DNA of 15,206 nucleotides from Verrucomicrobiota bacterium (GCA_019242435.1 JAFAVN010000422.1:1-15206), one strand, 5' to 3'. Positions 1 to 7,418 are shown, numbered from the stretch's first letter. Notes: generated by a model not told the origin, from the letters alone. Program-made: numbers and translations.

Positions 1-1034
1 AGCCCCACCAGGATCCCTTTCTCCAGCGAGAAATGCCGAAACCATCGTTCCAAGCGCGTGTCCTCGGGGCGTAGCCCGATCAGATGCGAATAGATTTTGG
101 TAAACAGCCCGAAGAACAGGGTCTGGTATCCAATCAACATCAGCATCCCGCAAACCAACATGGAATTGCGCTCGGCTTGGATGCGGCCAACCGCTAACGG
201 GCCGCCCGACATTAAGAGCATCCCGGCTAGTCCGATCAAAATCAGTGCCAGCCCCGGCCAGATAAACAACCAGCGAGGCGAAAACAACAACATAAACCGC
301 AAGGTACGCCAACCATCCCGCCAGGTCCTGAGATGCGGCGGCCGGGACCGTCCATCCCGATACAGCGTGATCGGCACCTCGGTGATTCGCAGACCGTGCA
401 GTGTTGCCTTGATCACCATCTCACAAGCGAACTCCATACCCGGCGCCATCAGGCTTAAACGCAGAATTGCCGCCCGGGAAAACGCGCGTAAACCACAATA
501 GATATCAGTAACCGGTGCGCGAAAAAAGATTTGCCCAAGCCTGGACAACGCCGGATTCCCTAACCACCGGTGCTTCCAAGGCATCGCACCCGGCATAATC
601 GTACCACCTCCGCGGGGTAAACGGCACCCCATTACGAGATCGTAGCCTTCCTCCAACTTGCTGATAAAGGGGGCGAGCTCGCTGAAATCGTAACTATCAT
701 CGGCGTCACCCATCACGATCCAATCCCCTTTGGCTTCCAGGATCCCCGTCTTGAGCGCAGCTCCGTAACCTCGCTCGGCAACCGGCACGACCCGAGCTCC
801 CAACGCTCGCGCCCGTTCAATCGATCCGTCGGTGCTCCCGTTGTCCGCGACTACTACCTCGCCGCTGATCCGCAACTTTTTCAGGCTATCTAATGCCTTA
901 CGCACACACGACTCGATCGTCTCTGCTTCGTTCAAGCAGGGCATCAGAATGGTCAGCACGCACTCCTGGGTACGATCTGCCGCTGAGAGCTCAATCTCTT
1001 CCGCTTTACCGTGCCTGGTGTCCAGAACAGCCAT
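1..1034 (-). CDS. GT2 polyprenyl-phosphate sugar synthase-like glycosyltransferase, 3' end cut by window edge
   Basis: An open frame of 344 codons runs from the ATG at 1034 to the window edge without a stop. A GT-A fold of family GT2 is indicated by MPCLNEAETI (residues 31-40), ADNGSTDGS (63-71) and the metal/nucleotide-binding DAD at 110-112 within MGDADDSYDF. VTDIYCGLRAFSR (175-187) is typical of the dolichol-phosphate mannose synthase / GtrB-like branch. Two membrane segments follow at about 255-278 and 291-316, as in bacterial enzymes that load a sugar from a nucleotide donor onto undecaprenyl phosphate at the inner membrane. Such enzymes feed GT-C transferases, which fits the GT-C-like gene upstream on the same strand and the GtrII-like gene further along. 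The sugar and the lipid acceptor cannot be read from sequence. No clear Shine-Dalgarno precedes the ATG. The family is secure; the precise reaction is inferred. Confidence 0.85.
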   Translation of the reverse strand, partial: MAVLDTRHGKAEEIELSAADRTQECVLTILMPCLNEAETIESCVRKALDSLKKLRISGEVVVADNGSTDGSIERARALGARVVPVAERGYGAALKTGILEAKGDWIVMGDADDSYDFSELAPFISKLEEGYDLVMGCRLPRGGGTIMPGAMPWKHRWLGNPALSRLGQIFFRAPVTDIYCGLRAFSRAAILRLSLMAPGMEFACEMVIKATLHGLRITEVPITLYRDGRSRPPHLRTWRDGWRTLRFMLLFSPRWLFIWPGLALILIGLAGMLLMSGGPLAVGRIQAERNSMLVCGMLMLIGYQTLFFGLFTKIYSHLIGLRPEDTRLERWFRHFSLEKGILVG

Positions 1035-1050
1035 TTAAAATGCCAAAACT

Positions 1051-1348
1051 ATTCGGGAATGAACACGAATAATAGCCGCAAAGGAACGCAAAAAGAAAAC
1101 CACGGATGAACGCGGACGGACACGGATAAAGCGGAATGTAAGGCCTCACACAAACACACGAAGACACTAAGAAAGCCAAAAACTGAGACGAAATCTTATC
1201 TGCGCGGTTTTCGTGTCCTCGCTTGTAAATTCTCTCCTTCTTTGTGGCTTAGTGCCTTCGGGTGAGGCTTCTCTTCAACATTCATCTGCATTCAACGGTG
1301 GCTTTTTGGCGTTCTTTCGTTCCTTTGCGGCTATTATTCGGGTTCATT
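1051..1348. repeat. Composite palindromic intergenic repeat (modules A-B-C ... C'-B'-A')
   Basis: Nearly the whole gap between the GT2 gene and the next minus-strand gene is one imperfect palindrome. The outer arms at 1058-1088 and 1318-1348 are inverted copies matching at 30 of 31 positions (module A, core aatagccgcaaaggaacg). Inside lie module B at about 1098-1127 (ccacggatgaacgcggacgg), with a decayed inverted partner at about 1280-1302, and module C at about 1142-1174 (cgaagacactaagaaagcc), with an inverted partner at about 1237-1267. The right arm extends into the downstream gene, supplying its last four codons and its TAA. There is no ORF inside. Function is unknown; it could be a decayed mobile or REP-like element. 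Confidence 0.75.
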
Positions 1349-2953
1349 GGCGGTTACGGTGACGGCGACGAAGGCGATAACGGATACCAGGAGCGGTAGT
1401 GCATATCGAGGCAGGGCGGAATCACAGGCGCAATTGGCGGCGTAAATCAAGATGCCCACGCCGAGCATGCTGAGGCCGGTGGCGAACATTGGTCCGGATA
1501 GTTGGCGATACCGTACCCGCCAAATGCCGATAGCTAAAAAGACGAGGATCCAGATCAGGATCGGTACCCAGCGCCAATGCCGGATCATGTTATCATTGTA
1601 AGCCCGATCGGCCGTTCCTTTCGCTTGAGCGGGAGTAAAGATTGGCAAAGAGCTGATACCCGTCCAATCACTGGGATTTGCGGTAATCCGTTCCAAAGAA
1701 AAATAGGTCGCCTTCGGGGCCGCGATGGCGATTCCTTGGTCATTGGCAGGGACAAACCCACGCCAGAAATCGATCAGGACTTGTTTTATAAACCTCGGAT
1801 CACCCGTCCGATAAAAGCAGAGCGCTGATTGAAAAGTGAGGCGATCCTTCTCGACATTGAGCGCTTCGCCGCTAAAACCTTTCTCCCGCAATGCCGCCTC
1901 TAACACTGTGTCTGTGCCTTTATAATAAGCTCCGGTTTCGATCTGAGACCTAATCGCCAGTTTAACCAGAGGATCTGTGGTCGATTTCTCAGTGCGCTCG
2001 AGGAGCATTTGCTTCTGTGGCGGAGCGAGTGGGTCAACCCAGGAGGCAATCCGATCGCTCAAACTAGGTCCAATACTTAACCGGTTCACCACTGCAAACC
2101 GGGCGCAAAGCAATTGCACGACTGCTCTTTCCGTGCCGAATGCGAGGAAACTCAAGACCAATGCCGTGAGCGCCGTCAGCGCTCGTGAACGCAACCACTG
2201 TGAGCCGGCCGCAATGGGTTCCGGTCGCCTGCATTCGCTATTCGGGGCGGCCACCACCGGTCCGCTCTCGGCAGCCTCGACCCGTTTGTTTCTTCGCCCC
2301 CGCGCCCATACCCAAACCAACGATAAACCAGCCGTCGCTGGTAACCACAACAGCAACACCAGGTTGATATGCCGTGACCCAATGGAAACAAAAAGCGCAA
2401 CCGCGTACACCACCCAAGTCCAGCAACTCGCTCGATCCCGTAGCATTCGCATTCCGGCACCAAAGACAAAAAAATAGGTAACCGCGGTCATCGCTTCGGA
2501 CCCACAGGTATGCGCGAACGTGTAAAAGCTGGCGATTGATGCCAAAAGAAAGGCGGCAACGCCGCGCCCCAATGCTGTCGCCGGAATCGACTTGATAAAA
2601 TACCCGAGCGCGATCCAGAGCAGCAAATGCTGAATTGCGACCAACGAATACACCGCAGTTAGCGATGGATTCTGTCCGGCAAAAATCTGAGGTGCATGTC
2701 CCGTCAACAGAAGATCGGTCAGAAAGAAGGGAACGCGCGCCAGAAAACAGTACACAGGCGGGAAATGCAGAATATTATCATCGTAAGCCGGCGCAACGAG
2801 TTGGACCGTCGCGTCAATGTCTTTCCAGAACGGCAAATACTGCCAGAGAAACCAAAGCGACGGTAATACCAGGACGGTAACCGGGTGCCGCCCGACGAAC
2901 GTCAGCACGCGCACGGCAACGGTGACCGTAAAGGAACGCAAACGATTGAGCAC
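1334..2953 (-). CDS. Multipass membrane protein, GT-C-like candidate glycosyltransferase (paralogue of the gene at 13577)
   Basis: A 539-residue, strongly hydrophobic protein with roughly nine or ten membrane segments. After the first segment (about 24-40) comes WKDIDAT with an acidic D45-x-D47 pair, then HFPPVYCFLARVPFF (63-77). An acidic DxD-like pair in the first outer loop followed by a 'PPLY'-type motif is a known hallmark of GT-C lipid-linked-sugar transferases. AHTCGSEA (147-154) and SRH (193-195) also occur in the paralogue at 13577-15148. Both proteins have a soluble loop of about 130 residues before the last membrane segments and end in an LPR-x-x-LP-type helix. The start used is GTG at 2953; TTG four codons downstream is possible, because the first residues are encoded by a repeat fragment (aaaggaacgcaaa). 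The last residues NEPE and the stop lie in the palindromic repeat. The enzymatic role is inference; the paralogy is clear. Confidence 0.75.
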   Translation of the reverse strand: MLNRLRSFTVTVAVRVLTFVGRHPVTVLVLPSLWFLWQYLPFWKDIDATVQLVAPAYDDNILHFPPVYCFLARVPFFLTDLLLTGHAPQIFAGQNPSLTAVYSLVAIQHLLLWIALGYFIKSIPATALGRGVAAFLLASIASFYTFAHTCGSEAMTAVTYFFVFGAGMRMLRDRASCWTWVVYAVALFVSIGSRHINLVLLLWLPATAGLSLVWVWARGRRNKRVEAAESGPVVAAPNSECRRPEPIAAGSQWLRSRALTALTALVLSFLAFGTERAVVQLLCARFAVVNRLSIGPSLSDRIASWVDPLAPPQKQMLLERTEKSTTDPLVKLAIRSQIETGAYYKGTDTVLEAALREKGFSGEALNVEKDRLTFQSALCFYRTGDPRFIKQVLIDFWRGFVPANDQGIAIAAPKATYFSLERITANPSDWTGISSLPIFTPAQAKGTADRAYNDNMIRHWRWVPILIWILVFLAIGIWRVRYRQLSGPMFATGLSMLGVGILIYAANCACDSALPRYALPLLVSVIAFVAVTVTANEPE

Positions 2954-3064
2954 AGAAGGACCCGGATTTTTAACCGCGAAAGCCGCAAACTAACGCAGAT
3001 TCAGAACTTTCTGGTTGGTAGCACTCACTGGAAAACCAACCGCAACGGCTCGCCAGAAAATCCT
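2954..3064. other. Short intergenic spacer with repeat fragments
   Basis: The gap between citrate synthase and the membrane protein holds a decayed piece of the dispersed repeat set (ttaaccgcgaaagccgcaaa, then ctaacgcagattcag, at about 2972-3004) and a small inverted repeat, described separately. I see no coding sequence. Confidence 0.45.
3013..3041 (-). terminator. Possible weak terminator hairpin after the TCA operon
   Basis: ggttggt (3013-3019) and accaacc (3035-3041) form a perfect 7-bp stem with a 15-nt loop, 24 nt past the citrate synthase stop. No U-tract follows on the minus strand, so intrinsic termination is doubtful. Confidence 0.25.
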
Positions 3065-4192
3065 TTACCGTTCGTCGATTGGCGCAAACTTCCGACCGAC
3101 CGGGTCGCCGACATATTCGCTCAGGGGTCGGTAGAGGCGATTATTGGAGAGTTGCTCCAGGATATGAGCAGTCCAACCGGCGGTTCTAGAGATGGCGAAG
3201 ATCGGGGTAAAAAGATCGGTCGGAATGCCGAGAGAGTAATAGACGGTTGCTGAATAAAAATCGACGTTAGCGTATAGGCCTTTTTTCTCTTTCATCAGCT
3301 CCGCGATACGCTCGGACATCGCGATCCATTTCGGTTCACCGAGTTCGTGGCTGAGTTCGATAGCCATCCGGCGGAGGTGCGGAGCCCTGGGATCAAGCAC
3401 CTTGTATACACGGTGGCCAATTCCCATGACCCGTTTCTTTTCGGCTAAAGTCTTTTCTAGAAAAGCGTCCACGTTCTCGGGTTCACCAATCTCCTGCAAC
3501 ATATGGATTACGCCTTCGTTAGCGCCGCCGTGAAGAGGCCCTTTCAGAGCAGCGATTGCAGCGGTCACAGCAGAATAGATATCGGTTAGCGTGGAGATCG
3601 TTACCCGGGCGCTGAACGTGGAGGCGTTCATCCCGTGCTCGGCGTGCAAGACGTAGGCGAGATCCAAGGTCTCGACCTTTTTCGGCGACGGATCAACTCC
3701 GTCCAAGAGATAAAGAAAATGGGCGGCCTCACCCAGGTCGCGCCGGACCTTCGGGAAATCGAGACCGTTACGCGCCCGATGGAAATACGCGACGATGATC
3801 CCAACCTTCGCAACAATGGAAACAGCTCTGCGCCGATTTGCGTCCAATGTGTCGTCTAAGGGCACCGAGGGATCATGTAACCCGAGCATGGAAACAGCCG
3901 TACGAAGCACGTCGATCGGGAGCGCGGTGTTGGGAGTTGTTTTGATAAACTCAATAACTTGATCAGGAAGATTGCGTTCGTCGGCTAACTGCTCTTTCAA
4001 CTCAGCCAACTCCGCTTTGTTCGGGAGCCGGTCTTTCCAAAGAAGATAAATGACTTCTTCAAAGGAAACCTTCCCCGCTAGTTCGTTGATTTCGTAACCG
4101 CAATAGACGAGCTGACCTTCCTGGCCGCGTACATCGCCCAGGCGCGTCTCGTTAGCGACCACTCCTTCCAGACCTTTCGCAAACTCCGCCAT
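3065..4192 (-). CDS. gltA: Citrate synthase
   Basis: Catalyses oxaloacetate plus acetyl-CoA to citrate, the entry step of the TCA cycle, in the cytoplasm. The protein is 375 residues, matching the short dimeric citrate synthases rather than the roughly 430-residue enterobacterial type. The catalytic triad is visible: His221 in GPLHGGANEG, His260 in MGIGHRVYKVLDPRAP, and Asp311 in NVDFYSATVYYSLGIP. The substrate-site helix HAEHGMNASTFSAR is at 183-196. It starts 13 nt after the sucD stop and is the last gene of the sucC-VOC-sucD-gltA operon. A weak purine stretch (aagaag) precedes the ATG. 2-Methylcitrate synthases share these motifs, but linkage to sucCD and the absence of prpB/prpD-like genes favour citrate synthase. 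Confidence 0.95.
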   Translation of the reverse strand: MAEFAKGLEGVVANETRLGDVRGQEGQLVYCGYEINELAGKVSFEEVIYLLWKDRLPNKAELAELKEQLADERNLPDQVIEFIKTTPNTALPIDVLRTAVSMLGLHDPSVPLDDTLDANRRRAVSIVAKVGIIVAYFHRARNGLDFPKVRRDLGEAAHFLYLLDGVDPSPKKVETLDLAYVLHAEHGMNASTFSARVTISTLTDIYSAVTAAIAALKGPLHGGANEGVIHMLQEIGEPENVDAFLEKTLAEKKRVMGIGHRVYKVLDPRAPHLRRMAIELSHELGEPKWIAMSERIAELMKEKKGLYANVDFYSATVYYSLGIPTDLFTPIFAISRTAGWTAHILEQLSNNRLYRPLSEYVGDPVGRKFAPIDER

Positions 4193-4205
4193 AAACCCGA
4201 TCTTC

Positions 4206-5081
4206 TTAACTTTTAAGCAATTTGATCATCGTTTCGCCGACCATAGCCGGCGTTTCCGCCGCCGTGATCCCAGCCGCTCTCATTGCCTCAATCTTGGCTG
4301 CGGCTGTCCCACTGCTCCCTGCCACAATGGCGCCAGCGTGTCCCATTCTCCGGCCGGGAGGAGCTGTTGCGCCGGCGATGAAGGCGCACACCGGCTTCTT
4401 AAAATTTGTTTTGATCCAAGCGGCGGCCTCTTCCTCAGCATCCCCGCCAATTTCACCGATCAGAATCAAACCTTTAGTTTCAGGATCATCAGCGAACATT
4501 TTCACCACGTCCAGATATGATGTTCCGCCGATAGGATCCCCGCCGACCCCGATACAGGTAGATTGACCATAGCCGCGCTGAGTCAGTTGCCAAACCGTTT
4601 CGTAAGTCAGTGTGCCCGATCGCGAGATCACACCGATGTTCCCTCGTTTGTGGATGTATCCCGGCATGATGCCGATTTTGCATTCGCCCGGAGTAATTAT
4701 CCCCGGGCAATTCGGTCCGACCAGCCGGCTCTTCGAATCTTTCAGAACCGCCTTGACCCGCATCATGTCCATTACCGGGATCCCTTCGGTAATACAAACG
4801 ATCAGCTCAACTCCTGCATCGGCAGCTTCCAGAATGGCGTCGGCGGCGAAAGGCGCCGGCACAAAGATCATCGTCGCATTGCAGCCAGTCCGTTTGCGGG
4901 CCTGGCTGACTGTATCGAAAATCGGGATTTTACCGTCAAAGCTCTGTTTGCCTTTCCCAGGGGTGACTCCGGCTACCACATTGGTGCCGTACTCCATGCA
5001 ACCGCGGGCGTGAAATGCACCGGATTGACCGGTAATCCCCTGCACCAGGAGCCGCGTATTTCGATTTACCAAGATAGACAT
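4206..5081 (-). CDS. sucD: Succinyl-CoA synthetase (ADP-forming) subunit alpha
   Basis: The alpha subunit carries the CoA-binding domain and the phosphohistidine of succinyl-CoA synthetase, which converts succinyl-CoA, ADP (or GDP) and phosphate to succinate, CoA and ATP (or GTP). It has 291 residues, the usual family length. The N-terminus MSILVNRNTRLLVQGITGQ and GPNCPGIITPGECKIGIMPG (122-141) are canonical. The active-site His is His248 in GRRMGHAGAIVAG. The frame stays open 27 codons further upstream, but those codons overlap the VOC gene and are not family-like, so the ATG at 5081 was chosen. This ATG overlaps the VOC stop as TAATG (one shared base), suggesting translational coupling. The beta subunit is encoded two genes upstream. 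Confidence 0.96.
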   Translation of the reverse strand: MSILVNRNTRLLVQGITGQSGAFHARGCMEYGTNVVAGVTPGKGKQSFDGKIPIFDTVSQARKRTGCNATMIFVPAPFAADAILEAADAGVELIVCITEGIPVMDMMRVKAVLKDSKSRLVGPNCPGIITPGECKIGIMPGYIHKRGNIGVISRSGTLTYETVWQLTQRGYGQSTCIGVGGDPIGGTSYLDVVKMFADDPETKGLILIGEIGGDAEEEAAAWIKTNFKKPVCAFIAGATAPPGRRMGHAGAIVAGSSGTAAAKIEAMRAAGITAAETPAMVGETMIKLLKS

Positions 5082-5464
5082 TATTGATGTGAAGTTGTGC
5101 TGTGCCGTTTGTGAATCGTTACCTTGTTCCCATCGGGGTCGGCAATTACCGCCATCCGGCACACCGGTGTTTCCATCGGCTCGAGGTCGAACGGGACACT
5201 TTTGGCCTTCAATTCGGTAATTGCAGTCTCAAAATTTTCCATCTCGAACGCTACACAGGGACCGTTCGGAGATGGCCTCCAGCTTTCACCCCCCATATTG
5301 CTGATCGCAAATGTTACCGGTCCTAGATCGTACTCGATCCAAGCCCGGTCTCCCTCACCAAAGACTCTGCTGGGAGACAAGCCGAGCACTCGCTCATAAA
5401 AATCTCGGGCCCGTGGCGGTTCAGTAACCGGATATCCAATAAATGCGACCTCGACGATTTTCAT
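5081..5464 (-). CDS. VOC-fold (glyoxalase/bleomycin-resistance superfamily) protein inside the sucCD operon
   Basis: A 127-residue single-module VOC protein. ARDFYERVLGLSPSRVF (19-35), WIEYDLGPVTFAI (about 42-54) and the terminal strand VCRMAVIADPDGNKVTIHKR are the standard VOC elements. The glutamate metal ligand often found in the DP-x-GN-x-x-E signature appears replaced by Thr, and no clear His or Gln ligand stands out in the first strand, so metal-dependent catalysis is uncertain. It follows sucC by 52 nt and its TAA overlaps the sucD ATG, so co-expression with succinyl-CoA synthetase is very likely. Some VOC proteins are methylmalonyl-CoA epimerases, which act one step from succinyl-CoA, but this protein lacks enough hallmarks for that name. 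Substrate unknown. Confidence 0.85.
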   Translation of the reverse strand: MKIVEVAFIGYPVTEPPRARDFYERVLGLSPSRVFGEGDRAWIEYDLGPVTFAISNMGGESWRPSPNGPCVAFEMENFETAITELKAKSVPFDLEPMETPVCRMAVIADPDGNKVTIHKRHSTTSHQ

Positions 5465-5516
5465 GGGGGCGTCAGATTGTTTTGGTTAGCTCTCGAATTC
5501 TTCCTCGATGGATTGG

Positions 5517-6704
5517 TCATTCTCCTCGGGCAGCCGCCACAACCAATCTTGCCGCTTCGCCCAAATCCCCCGCCGCGCGGATCGGAAGTTTTGATTCAAT
5601 CAAGAGCTTTTTGCCTTGATCGACATTGGTGCCTTCTAGTCGCACCACCAGCGGGACGGGTAGAGTGACGGCCTTTACAGCGTTGATGATACCTTGGGCG
5701 ATGACGTCGCATCGCATAATGCCGCCGAAGATATTGACCAAGATCGCTTTTACATTCTTGTCTGCGACCAGAATTTTAAAGGCTTCGGTTACCTGTTCTT
5801 CGCTGGCTCCCCCACCAACGTCCAAGAAGTTAGCCGGTTGACCGCCGGCGTATTTGATGATGTCCATGGTGGCCATAGCCAGGCCGGCGCCGTTCACCAG
5901 ACAGGCAATATTCCCGTCGAGCCCTATATAATTAAGACCGAATTTTGACGCTTCTACCTCGCGAGGATCTTCCTCGTGCTCGTCGCGCATCGCTACGATC
6001 TCGGGATGCCGATAAAGAGCATTATCATCGAAATTGAACTTAGCATCGAGAGCTAGCACCTCGTTCGTCGTGGTCAGCACCAGGGGATTAATTTCCACTA
6101 ATGAACAGTCCATTGAGCTGAACAGCCGGTACACATTCATAAACAGCTTGGCTGCCGCTTTTAATTGTTCGCCGGAAAAACCAAGCTGACTAGCTAGCTT
6201 TAACGCCATGAAAGGCTGCATACCGATTAACGGATGGATGACTTCGCGAACAATTTTTTCCGGGCTTTTCGCCGCGACCGTTTCGATGTCCACGCCGCCC
6301 TCGGTACTGACCACCACTACTGGTGAGCCGATCTTTCGGTCCAATAGAATAGCAAAGTAGAGTTCTCGCTGAATCTGGACCGATTCGGCTACCATGATTT
6401 TCCGCACGAGCCTGCCACCCGGTCCGGTCTGATTAGTCACCAGGTAATGACCCAGCATGTTCTGCGCAATCTCGCGAGCCTCACCCGGCGACGAACAGAG
6501 TTTTACACCGCCTTTAAACCCGTTCTTAAACACTCCTTTGCCGCGACCGCCGGCGTGAATCTGGGCTTTGACGACCAAGCTGGAGGTCTTTAGATCAGCA
6601 GCGACTTTCTCTGTTTCTTCCGGGGTTTGCGCCGGTTTGCCTTTTGGGCTGGCAACTCCGAAACGTTCAAAAAGTTCCTTTGCCTGATATTCGTGAATAT
6701 TCAT
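5517..6704 (-). CDS. sucC: Succinyl-CoA synthetase (ADP-forming) subunit beta
   Basis: The nucleotide-binding subunit: an ATP-grasp domain followed by a CoA-ligase domain. The N-terminus MNIHEYQAKELFERFGV is the family signature. VVKAQIHAGGRGKGV (44-58) carries the ATP-grasp Lys and Gly-rich loop. SLVEINPLVL (201-210) with DAKFNFDDNAL (220-230) holds metal-binding residues. DVGGGASEEQV (295-305), IFGGIMRCDVIAQGI (325-339) and RLEGTN (355-360) belong to the ligase domain. Length is 395 residues, against about 388 in E. coli. The ATG at 6704 was preferred over an in-frame TTG at 6716 because it gives the canonical N-terminus. The upstream bases ttggttctcctc contain no Shine-Dalgarno. First gene of the operon; a candidate promoter lies about 40 nt upstream. 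Confidence 0.96.
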   Translation of the reverse strand: MNIHEYQAKELFERFGVASPKGKPAQTPEETEKVAADLKTSSLVVKAQIHAGGRGKGVFKNGFKGGVKLCSSPGEAREIAQNMLGHYLVTNQTGPGGRLVRKIMVAESVQIQRELYFAILLDRKIGSPVVVVSTEGGVDIETVAAKSPEKIVREVIHPLIGMQPFMALKLASQLGFSGEQLKAAAKLFMNVYRLFSSMDCSLVEINPLVLTTTNEVLALDAKFNFDDNALYRHPEIVAMRDEHEEDPREVEASKFGLNYIGLDGNIACLVNGAGLAMATMDIIKYAGGQPANFLDVGGGASEEQVTEAFKILVADKNVKAILVNIFGGIMRCDVIAQGIINAVKAVTLPVPLVVRLEGTNVDQGKKLLIESKLPIRAAGDLGEAARLVVAAARGE

Positions 6705-6718
6705 GAGGAGAACCAATG

Positions 6719-6741
6719 CGACCTGACCTGGCCGACCTGAC
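6719..6741. repeat. 9-bp direct repeat in the sucC leader
   Basis: cgacctgac occurs at 6719-6727 and again at 6733-6741, offset by 14 nt, just downstream of the candidate sucC promoter. It could be an operator half-site pair or a chance duplication. An adjacent cgacct...aggtcg inverted pair (6733-6754) overlaps the -10 region. Confidence 0.35.
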
Positions 6742-6744
6742 GCC

Positions 6745-6773
6745 TACATAGGTCGGGCAAACCGTGGCGTCAA
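6745..6773 (-). promoter_or_regulatory. Candidate sigma-70-like promoter for the sucC operon
   Basis: On the minus strand, TTGACG (6773-6768) matches the -35 consensus at five of six bases. It is followed after exactly 17 nt by TATGTA (6750-6745), a weak -10 with three of six matches. The predicted start would give a leader of roughly 30 nt before sucC. Plausible by spacing only. Confidence 0.35.
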
Positions 6774-7013
6774 GAAAAGCGAGTGGGAACGGCAGGAGTT
6801 AGTTAGCTCGAAGTAAGGTCTAGCAGGCTTGGGCGAAAAGGCCCGGGACGAAAAAATCGGCCGTCGCTGCCGGGAATTTGGCATGTCGGATTTGGAATTT
6901 AAAATTCAGATCCAAAAACGGTAATGGGCCGCCCGGCCGAATTTCTGAACGCGGCAATCTCGCATTTACTAAACTCCTGCTCTATTGATCTTGGCACGTC
7001 TTCCAAGAACGCC
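6774..7013. other. Divergent intergenic region between sucC and the release-factor-like gene
   Basis: No family-like coding sequence. The plus-strand frame of the release-factor gene stays open back to an ATG at 6924, but those 30 codons do not look like the family. An A/T-rich near-palindrome (ttggaatttaaaattc) lies at about 6893-6908. No RNA gene recognised. Confidence 0.4.
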
Positions 7014-7418
7014 ATGCTCTTCGCTGAACCCTCCCTAATCCAACGGCTGCAGGCACTGGGATTAAATGAATCGCAGTTCGAAGAGTCATTCGCGCGGGCG
7101 TCCGGGCCCGGAGGGCAGAACGTTAATAAAGTCTCAACCGCAGTGACCTTGCGGCATGTGCCCACTGGGCTCGCGGTCACGGTCAGCGATTCGCGGTCGC
7201 AGCATCAGAACCGGAGACTCGCAGTGCGGCGGTTGATCGAGCTATTGGAGCACCGAAAGACTGAAGAGATCCGCAAAAGACGTGCTGAAAAAGAAAAGAC
7301 GCGCCGGCAACGATCGCCGCGGCCTGTGGCGCTGAAGCGGCGGATCCGCGAAATGAAACAACGCCGAGCCAATATCAAGCAGGGGCGTCGACTTCGAGAC
7401 GGTGGTTCTAGTGAGTAG
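7014..7418 (+). CDS. Small GGQ release-factor-like protein (ArfB/RF-1 domain type, putative ribosome rescue)
   Basis: A 134-residue protein with only the catalytic release-factor domain. FARASGPGGQNVNKVSTAV (26-44) contains the GGQ (33-35) that triggers peptidyl-tRNA hydrolysis on the ribosome. The stop-codon recognition domain of RF1/RF2 is absent, and the C-terminus (about 83-126) is very basic, with many Arg and Lys. This matches codon-independent rescue factors such as ArfB/YaeJ and mitochondrial MTRFR-like proteins, whose basic tail enters the empty mRNA channel. Conserved RSQHQNRRLAVRRL (61-74) follows the GGQ. An ATG at 6924 would add 30 atypical residues, so 7014 is preferred. Divergent from the sucC operon and convergent with ribE. 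The domain is certain; the rescue role is inferred from domain content. Confidence 0.88.
   Translation: MLFAEPSLIQRLQALGLNESQFEESFARASGPGGQNVNKVSTAVTLRHVPTGLAVTVSDSRSQHQNRRLAVRRLIELLEHRKTEEIRKRRAEKEKTRRQRSPRPVALKRRIREMKQRRANIKQGRRLRDGGSSE

Noticed and set aside
1130..1300. Remnant of a small repeat-borne gene (four-helix-bundle or GxxExxY type, which I recall being associated with such repeats)
   Set aside because: No open frame of useful length or matching motif is present between the repeat arms.
1977..2477. 166-codon plus-strand frame inside the membrane protein gene
   Set aside because: Antisense shadow of the 539-residue protein; Arg/Thr/Ser-rich low-information translation with no motifs.
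2885..3253. 122-codon plus-strand frame over the citrate synthase 3' end
   Set aside because: Overlaps the conserved C-terminus of citrate synthase and the repeat-bearing spacer; no recognisable domain.
4563..5087. 174-codon plus-strand frame over sucD
   Set aside because: Antisense to sucD, which has every expected family motif.
6774..7013. Possible tRNA or small RNA gene in the divergent gap
   Set aside because: No cloverleaf, no T-loop-like GGTTCRANYCC box, and no strong hairpin with a T-run.
6899..7180. 93-codon minus-strand frame
   Set aside because: Antisense to the GGQ region of the release-factor-like gene.
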